DNA of 64,000 bases. Source: Arthrobacter sp. cf158. GTDB taxonomy: Bacteria; Actinomycetota; Actinomycetes; Actinomycetales; Micrococcaceae. Where the stretch lies: contig NZ_FNNR01000007.1 in assembly GCF_900106835.1 (NCBI RefSeq), positions 62,001 to 126,000 of the forward strand. Reading direction: 5' to 3'. The translations under genes and the position numbers were made by a program. Each line of letters starts with the position of its first letter. The first letter of the stretch is position 1. The notes under the pieces are model-generated. The model had not been told where the DNA came from. It saw nothing but the letters and a program-made list of their open reading frames with translations, and did not search any database. Of this stretch, positions 58,632-64,000 are shown piece after piece.

Positions 58632-58865
58632 CTAGAGCGGCCTTCTAGCCCTCACCCATGTTGCCTGCAGCGTTTCGTTCACTGACTTGTCGGTAGGCGT
58701 CCAGGAAGAAGTCTTCAAGGTCTTGGCGACCAATCCGCCAGACGTTGCACCCACGATTTGTATGCCTTTGAGCTGGCCTGTCTTGAGCATGGCGCGGATC
58801 TGAACTTCACTGGCCGCCAGTTCCTCCGCTACCTGCTCAATCGTCAGGAAACGCGGACTCGGCAT
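58632..58865 (-). pseudogene. Excisionase-like helix-turn-helix gene, frameshifted
   Basis: The N-terminus MPSPRFLTIEQVAEELAASE then VQIRAMLKTGQLKGIQI is that of an AlpA/excisionase-type winged HTH. The expected continuation, GRNVWRIGRQDLEDFL, is out of frame. Reading the +1 frame gives CNVWRIGRQDLEDFFLDAYRQ and then VSERNAAGNMGEG with a stop at 58645-58647. The slip is near 58745-58756. The existing frame ends at 58632 with an unrelated tail. Confidence 0.75.
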
Positions 58866-58904
58866 ATCGTCTTCAGGCTTAAGGAGAACGCTACCAACAG
58901 GGAG

Positions 58905-59507
58905 TTATTGCGGCGGGTCTTTTCGAACGACAACGCCTTCGTCCCCGGGGAGTACTTTGCCGTGATCCCGCTCGGCTTGATCTTCAACGTTGAGCTCCCG
59001 AGCGTCTCCCGGCGAGCAGGGAGCAGTGGCACCAACGCTGTACGACTTGTCAGATGCATCAGTATCGAACTCAGCCCGAAGGACAGGACCACCCTCTGCG
59101 AAAACGGTCGGATGTGTTGTCGGGTTCACGGTGCGTACGGTCATCCCTAGGGATTTCCAATACTCGGCTACCCGTTTGGCGTCCTCTATATGGTCGATTC
59201 CTTGGGGTGCCCAGTGGTCGTAACCATAGCTGGCGCCCTTCTCGCCCTTTCCGAGGGAGCACTCCTGTGCTCCGGCGACGCCGTTGCGGGGCCACCAACC
59301 GGTGACGTCGAGCTGCTTGGTGGCGTTGATGACGAGTTCGACCACGCGATCCCGCCCTTCCCTGGCACTGATTGTCTTGTCAGGCGTCGCATCGTCAGAC
59401 ATTGTCGTGCTTGGCTCCTTCTCAGCGCATGCGGTTATTGTCATTCCCATCATGAGCACGGCCGTCGCGGCCGTGAGAATTCGTATATGCGTCTTAACCG
59501 CTGGCAT
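58905..59507 (-). CDS. Lipoprotein of unknown function near the RHS gene
   Basis: A 200-residue predicted lipoprotein with signal LTAATAVLMMGMTITAC (Cys27). The mature part carries three Tyr/Trp-rich segments (VTGWWPRNGVAGAQECSLG, ASYGYDHWAPQGI, AKRVAEYWKSLGMTVRTVNP) and one possible disulfide pair (QECSLG, APCSPG). ATG 59507 overlaps the end of the upstream gene by 14 bp, so it is probably co-transcribed with 59494-59694 and the genes before it. Its place downstream of an RHS gene makes it a candidate immunity or accessory protein. No family recognised. Confidence 0.72.
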   Translation of the reverse strand: MPAVKTHIRILTAATAVLMMGMTITACAEKEPSTTMSDDATPDKTISAREGRDRVVELVINATKQLDVTGWWPRNGVAGAQECSLGKGEKGASYGYDHWAPQGIDHIEDAKRVAEYWKSLGMTVRTVNPTTHPTVFAEGGPVLRAEFDTDASDKSYSVGATAPCSPGDARELNVEDQAERDHGKVLPGDEGVVVRKDPPQ

Positions 59508-59694
59508 TCGACGTTCCTTCCAATAGGGCCTCTTGCAGATCAGTCGGCCCTAACGGGACATACGGGGTGATCTTCTCGGTTTCTCCCCTGATTGCCCAGG
59601 CTACGTTTTTTAGAGACTCTGTTCGCTCGTCAAAATATCCCGCCTGCTCGCCACCATCAGACATGAGAGCTAAGTTTGTCGCTGAAAATGGCAC
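59494..59694 (-). CDS. Small hypothetical protein in the RHS-linked operon
   Basis: A 66-residue soluble protein, MPFSATNLALMSDGGEQAGY at its start, with one helical stretch (TESLKNVAWAIRGETEKITP). Its end overlaps the start of the lipoprotein gene by 14 bp, a coupled arrangement. It has no signal peptide. It could be a small chaperone/adaptor or a secreted-toxin partner of about WXG-like size, but it lacks a WXG motif. Function unknown. Confidence 0.6.
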   Translation of the reverse strand: MPFSATNLALMSDGGEQAGYFDERTESLKNVAWAIRGETEKITPYVPLGPTDLQEALLEGTSNASG

Positions 59695-59713
59695 TGATTG
59701 TCGTTCCTCGGAT

Positions 59714-60460
59714 TTATCGCCCCGTCAGCCGGGTCGCCTCGGCCTCGTCACCAGTCCGCCATTCAGGGCCAAACGATGATGCTTTGGGGTTGCTGAAAAA
59801 ATCAGCCAGGGCCCCTGCGACCGCGTCCAAGTCATGAACCAAATACGAAGGCATCAATCCCTTCATGCCACCCATGGGAACCTCCACGGACTGGTCCGTT
59901 CGCCCATCAGGATGGACCAACACCGCCCACGAACCTTCATCAGCAGCAACAGCATTCCGGTGACAGACCATTCCGGTGCCAACAGCGCCCGCCACTTCAA
60001 AACGCGCTGACCCGTGCTCGACCGTCAATCGCCCCTGTTTAGCCCCATCAAGGGACCGCAGGGCGGCATCCGCCACCCGTCGGGCCTCCGCTGGTGATCC
60101 AAATCCCCGCTTATCCACCGTCCAAGGAGCCGTAGGTGCCACTGTGCGGATCTTTGCAGCACGCCCCCAAGCCAGGCCTGCAATCGTTCCCGCAAGGAAT
60201 CCGCCAAACCAGGCATACCCCGAGGCACCCAAAATGAACCACACAATAACGAACAAAACCAGGACAACAGAACCCATCCAGGGCCGGGGTACACCAAACC
60301 GAAGAAAGCAGGCACCCAAAGCCAGACCTGCAAGTAACGACCCGACCTCCACCAGAACCTTGTCGTTCGGCACAAAAACCATCACAGAGATCGTGGCCAA
60401 CAACACCAGCCCGCTGATGATCAGCAGGCCCTTCCAGGGACTTCGCCGATTCTTTACCAC
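59714..60460 (-). CDS. Membrane protein of unknown function, next to the RHS gene
   Basis: A protein of about 248 residues. Four hydrophobic helices make the N-terminal half (LLIISGLVLLATISVMVFV, LVEVGSLLAGLALGACFLRF, WMGSVVLVLFVIVWFILGAS and YAWFGGFLAGTIAGLAWGRA). A soluble C-terminal half of about 120 residues follows (DKRGFGSPAEARRVADAALRS, then VAADEGSWAVLVHPDGRTDQ). I chose GTG 60460 because the longer ATG start at 60553 overlaps the RHS 3' end by 65 bp. A TTG at 60469 is another option. It starts 29 bp past the RHS stop and is a candidate immunity gene. Family not recognised. Confidence 0.65.
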   Translation of the reverse strand: MVKNRRSPWKGLLIISGLVLLATISVMVFVPNDKVLVEVGSLLAGLALGACFLRFGVPRPWMGSVVLVLFVIVWFILGASGYAWFGGFLAGTIAGLAWGRAAKIRTVAPTAPWTVDKRGFGSPAEARRVADAALRSLDGAKQGRLTVEHGSARFEVAGAVGTGMVCHRNAVAADEGSWAVLVHPDGRTDQSVEVPMGGMKGLMPSYLVHDLDAVAGALADFFSNPKASSFGPEWRTGDEAEATRLTGR

Positions 60461-60488
60461 AACTACCAACTTTCTTGAATCCGTTTTG

Positions 60489-63400
60489 TCACCAGCCAAG
60501 ACGGCCTTGGAAGAGATCCCCACCGAATCCAACGGCTCCACCCGCAAGGCCACCGTTCCACAGCCCTACAGTATTCGTCTGATGGGGATTGATCATGCCG
60601 CTCCATGTTCGAGGCGCGAAGTAAGGCATCTGCCGCAGCGTGTCTACGCCATTCTGGGTAAGGTTCGGGAGCCGGCCCGGCATCGAGGCAGCACCTGCGC
60701 TTATTGTGCTTGACAGCCCTGAAGCACCAGCACCGAATAGTCCCGTTACGCCGGCCTTAGCCGGGTCAATCGGGTCTCCAGCAACAACGTTTTCCAGCAT
60801 GGATCCCGCACCCGCACCGACGCCGCTTATGGCCGCTGTTCCAACCTTTGCACCAAAACCACTCGCCGAAAGTGTCATGTTCCTTGCAATCGTTCCGCCG
60901 GCGGGCCCGGCCAAGCCGCCGACGGCGCCGCCCAGGCCACCACCAGCGGTCTTGCCGGCGAAGTCCCACCCGTTCTTGATTTGCCAGCCATTCTGAACAA
61001 GATATGAAGCCCCGCTTGCGACCGCACCTATGGCACCATTGGCACCCGCACTGACTCCAAGCGCTGCGGCAGCTTGGCCAGCAGGTGCGGAAGCAAGGAT
61101 GCTCTTGGTCCACATGGCGGCGCCACCGCCCGCAGCGCCAGTTACCGCGCCTACTGCGGTGTTGCCCAGGACGGACCACCAGTCCACAGCACCCGTCTGC
61201 GCCTTTTGCGAGAAAACGGATATCCCACCGGAAGTAAGTGCCCCGGCGATAGCTCCTGCAGCAATGATGTTGAGTCCCGGGACGAACATCGCAGCAATAC
61301 CACCAGCTACGGCCAGCCCCGCTACGACGTATTCCCAATGGCTACCGGCCGACTGGTCGTAGGCTTTCAGGTCGGCGTCGGTGAGGGGTTGCAGTCCGGT
61401 GGGGTCGGTGGTGTTGAGGGGGTTGTTTCCGGCGTAGGAGTAGGGGTTACCGTCCCAGCCGGCTCCGAGGACGGGGGCGAGGGGGTCGGTGGAGAGGAAT
61501 CCCCGGGTGGCCGGGTCGTAGGCGCGCTGGCCGAGCCATTCGAGTCCTGCGATGTCGATCCCGCCGCCGGCGGTCAGGGTAATACCGGACGGCAACACAC
61601 TACTGAAGCCCGCATTAGCAACTCCAGGGCTGCCCGGGTTGGGGGTGGTGGGGTTTCCGAGGACGGCCCAGGGGTCGTGCTGGTCGGTGGGGCGGGCTGC
61701 ACGCCAGCCCGGGGCGGTGAAGGCGTCGCCGATGCCGGTGACGCCGCCGGGCAGGGACAGGATTTGGGTGGTGTTGGCACCGGCGAGGGTCGGTACGGGT
61801 GCGGCGGTGTCCCACCACAACGGTGTCCCGTCCACGGTGGCAAGTTCACCGAGCGCGTCAACGTGGAGCCGGTGACGGGACACCTCGGCCCCGTCCCGGT
61901 CCCTCTCGACGGTCCCGGTGAGGTAGCCGGCGGGGCCCCACGCGTACTCGGTCCAGGACCCGTCCGCCCCGATCACCCTGACCCTGCGGCCCAGTCCGTC
62001 ATACACAAACTCGGTCCGGGCACCGTCAGGTTCCGTAACAGTAAGGAGCTGGCCCGCGGCGTCGTAGCTGTAGGTGCGTGACCCGGTGGGGGTGGTTTCG
62101 CGCAGCAGCCGGCCACCGGCGTCGTACACCCATTCCAACACCGACGCAGCGGTGGTTCCTGTTTCTGTGGTGGCGCCGGTGGTTGCGGTGGTCAGTTGCC
62201 CGGCGGTGTCGTATCCGTACCGGGTAGTGACCCCGTTCCGGGCCAGGGTGGTGATCCGCCCGCCGTCTTCGCGGCCGATGAGTGTCACATCCGCTGTGCC
62301 CGGGTCATTGGTGGTGGTACGGGTGTGCTCTGCAAGGCTCCCGTCCCGGTATACCCATTCCTGCGTGTAGTTCCCGGCGGTCGCGGTGGTGATCCGCCCG
62401 GAGGGGTCGTGGGTGAAGGCGGCGTCCCCGAGCAACGGGTTGGAGACCTTCACGACCCTCCCTGCGGGGTCGCGGGTGTAGCGGGTGGTGGTCCCGGTGG
62501 GGTCGGTGAATCCGGTGCGGTTCCCGTCGCCGTCATACTCCCATGACAGCGTCCCGTTCCCGGTGCCGTTGGTGCGGCTGGTGAGGAGGCCGCGGCGGTC
62601 AAAGCACAGTTCGTGCTCCACCGCATACCCCGCCCCACCGGTGTGGTCCGTGATGACCACACGCCGGCCAGCCACGTCACGGCTGATGGCGGCGATCAGG
62701 GCACCGTCCACCGACGTGGACGCTTCCCGCCCCGCAGCGTCGTAGGTCCAGGTGGTCGTGTGACCGTCCGGGTCCGTTTGCGACAGCTGCCGGCCTGCCG
62801 GGTCATACGTCGCGGTCGTGACCCGGCCGAGCGGGTCCGTCACCGTGTCGACTTGGTCCGTGGCCGTATACGTCCGGGTGGTGACCCCACCGAGCGGGTC
62901 GGTGATGCGGGTGAGGCGGCCGCGGGTATCGTACTCGAACCTTGTCTCTCCGCCGACACCATTCGTCGTGGACACCAGCTCCCCGGCCACGTTGTAGCTG
63001 AAGCGGCGGGTCCCGTACCAGGAATCCTGGGAGAAGGTCAGCCGCCCGCACCGGTCATACCCGTACCGGGCCGTCCCCTCTCCCGGGGTGTGCTTCGCGG
63101 TCAACCGGCCACAGGCGTCGTAGGCGAAGGTTTCGACCTCCCCGGTGGGCAGTGTCCTCGCGGTGAGGCGCTGATCCGGGTCGTAGGACAGTTCCGTGAC
63201 CGCCCCGACCGGATCAATACTGCGGAACGGCCGGCCGCAGGAGTCGTACTCGAACCGGGTCACCGCCCCCGTGGGTGAGGTGATCGAGGTGATCTTCCCC
63301 GCGGCGTCGCGGCCCAGGACCGTCAGCCCGCCCTCGCCATCGACCAACTCGACCGGGTTCCCCGCCGCGTCATAGGACACCAGCTCCGCGGACCCATCCG

Positions 63401-64000
63401 CGGCCTCGACTTTCGTGGGCCGACCGAATTCATCAAAACTGTACGTGTTCGTGGCGAACGCGTCGGTCAGGGTCGCGGTGCCGTTGGACCGGTCCGTGGC
63501 CGCTGCGGTCCGGACCCCGGTCGGATCCACGACGGCGGTCAGGGCACCGACCGTGTCGTACTCCCGCACCCAATCATGCCCGGCAGGATCCGTGATGCCG
63601 ACCAGCCGGGAGAGGTTGTCGTGGGTGAACCCCCACTTCGCCCCGTCCGGCAACACCGCAGCAGTAATGTTCCCGAGCTCGTCAACAACCCGTTCGATAC
63701 TGCGCCCGAGCGGGTCGGTGGTGCGGGCCAGTTCACCGTTGGGGGCGTACTCGAATTCGGTCCGGCCCCCATCCGGGGCAACCATTGCCGTGGTCCGGCC
63801 GGCGGTGTCGTGCTCAAAAGCCCACACCGCCCCGTCCGGATCCGCCCGGCGTACCAGCACACCGGCGTCGTCATAGGCGAACCGGGTCGCGGCCCCCGAC
63901 GGGCTCAACGCCTCCACCGGACGGCCCGCCTGGTCCCGCATGATCCTCGCGGTGTCACCGGCCGCGTTCCGGGTTCCGATCAGGTCCCCGAACGTGTCGT
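60489..64000 (-). CDS. RHS/YD-repeat protein, 5' part beyond the window
   Basis: At least 1,169 residues. The frame is open to the window edge (the first codon in the window reads into DTFGDLIGTRNAAGD), so the true start lies upstream on the minus strand, beyond 64000. YD-type repeats of about 21 residues with FxYDxxGR cores run to the RHS core end, closing with YDPATRGFLSTDPLAPVLG and NPYSYAGNNPLNTTDPTGL. The last 300 residues are variable: several Gly/Ala-rich hydrophobic segments typical of a pre-toxin region, and a short tail (MPYFAPRTWSGMINPHQTNT) ending GRLGW. No known toxin catalytic motif is evident. Such proteins deliver C-terminal toxins or act on the surface. Confidence 0.85.
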   Translation of the reverse strand, partial: DTFGDLIGTRNAAGDTARIMRDQAGRPVEALSPSGAATRFAYDDAGVLVRRADPDGAVWAFEHDTAGRTTAMVAPDGGRTEFEYAPNGELARTTDPLGRSIERVVDELGNITAAVLPDGAKWGFTHDNLSRLVGITDPAGHDWVREYDTVGALTAVVDPTGVRTAAATDRSNGTATLTDAFATNTYSFDEFGRPTKVEAADGSAELVSYDAAGNPVELVDGEGGLTVLGRDAAGKITSITSPTGAVTRFEYDSCGRPFRSIDPVGAVTELSYDPDQRLTARTLPTGEVETFAYDACGRLTAKHTPGEGTARYGYDRCGRLTFSQDSWYGTRRFSYNVAGELVSTTNGVGGETRFEYDTRGRLTRITDPLGGVTTRTYTATDQVDTVTDPLGRVTTATYDPAGRQLSQTDPDGHTTTWTYDAAGREASTSVDGALIAAISRDVAGRRVVITDHTGGAGYAVEHELCFDRRGLLTSRTNGTGNGTLSWEYDGDGNRTGFTDPTGTTTRYTRDPAGRVVKVSNPLLGDAAFTHDPSGRITTATAGNYTQEWVYRDGSLAEHTRTTTNDPGTADVTLIGREDGGRITTLARNGVTTRYGYDTAGQLTTATTGATTETGTTAASVLEWVYDAGGRLLRETTPTGSRTYSYDAAGQLLTVTEPDGARTEFVYDGLGRRVRVIGADGSWTEYAWGPAGYLTGTVERDRDGAEVSRHRLHVDALGELATVDGTPLWWDTAAPVPTLAGANTTQILSLPGGVTGIGDAFTAPGWRAARPTDQHDPWAVLGNPTTPNPGSPGVANAGFSSVLPSGITLTAGGGIDIAGLEWLGQRAYDPATRGFLSTDPLAPVLGAGWDGNPYSYAGNNPLNTTDPTGLQPLTDADLKAYDQSAGSHWEYVVAGLAVAGGIAAMFVPGLNIIAAGAIAGALTSGGISVFSQKAQTGAVDWWSVLGNTAVGAVTGAAGGGAAMWTKSILASAPAGQAAAALGVSAGANGAIGAVASGASYLVQNGWQIKNGWDFAGKTAGGGLGGAVGGLAGPAGGTIARNMTLSASGFGAKVGTAAISGVGAGAGSMLENVVAGDPIDPAKAGVTGLFGAGASGLSSTISAGAASMPGRLPNLTQNGVDTLRQMPYFAPRTWSGMINPHQTNTVGLWNGGLAGGAVGFGGDLFQGRLGW

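Noticed and set aside
61074..62081. Plus-strand frame opposite the RHS gene
   Set aside because: It is Gly/Val-rich and follows the YD repeats in reverse; it is a shadow of the repeat coding.
57250..64000. attR copy of the tRNA-Ser 3' end
   Set aside because: I looked for a repeat of the T-arm/acceptor sequence downstream and saw none inside the window.

Overview
The window is high-GC actinobacterial DNA, most like an Arthrobacter/Paenarthrobacter-type member of the Micrococcaceae. Pointers are the GTP-dependent PEP carboxykinase, two of three tRNA genes without an encoded CCA, an actinobacterial c-di-AMP riboswitch before a cell-wall gene, PhoP-type TCACAG direct repeats, a DtxR/IdeR-type iron box and many GTG/TTG starts. 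The genus is inferred from overall gene character, not from a marker gene.

Layout. 1-11.2 kb is mostly core: the 3' end of a prolyl oligopeptidase, tRNA-Ser(GCT), an MFS exporter, a RecQ helicase with a phosphoribosyltransferase-like tail, a phosphohexomutase, an NsrR/Hmp nitric-oxide detoxification pair with a clear NsrR box, GTP-PEPCK and tRNA-Arg(ACG). 11.2-20.6 kb looks like a sialic-acid uptake and catabolism locus: a GntR repressor diverging from a peptide-type ABC transporter (binding protein, permease, permease-ATPase fusion, ATPase), then NanA-, NanK- and NanE-like enzymes, with matching operator-like repeats at both promoters. 20.6-27.8 kb holds a rhodanese, a disulfide oxidoreductase, and a three-gene operon (degenerate ABC ATPase, YhgE/Pip membrane protein, TetR) whose promoter is overlaid by a palindrome.

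27.8-38.6 kb is a tight minus-strand operon (YtcJ-type amidohydrolase, five-component peptide-type ABC transporter in four genes, FAD amine-oxidase-like enzyme) facing a TetR gene and an aldehyde dehydrogenase. Together they could take up an N-acylated amine and convert it to an acid. 38.6-49.9 kb carries an EamA exporter/LysR pair, an iron-box-controlled small protein, a SixA-like phosphatase, a receiver-less OmpR-type regulator, a PhoPR-like two-component system, a c-di-AMP riboswitch with a transglycosylase-like gene, a GT2 glycosyltransferase and a MerR regulator. 49.9-57.1 kb has a PLP decarboxylase, HAD hydrolase, Upp, TadA, two VOC proteins, a lipoprotein and an unusual dehydrogenase/PTPS-like/GT4 operon.

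From tRNA-Ser(CGA) at 57.2 kb to the window end is an accessory island: a decayed integrase and a decayed excisionase, a lipoprotein and two unknown genes, then a large RHS protein that runs off the edge.

A ~61-bp inverted-repeat element occurs ten times at six loci, including a five-copy tandem array and one copy inside the sialic-acid operon.
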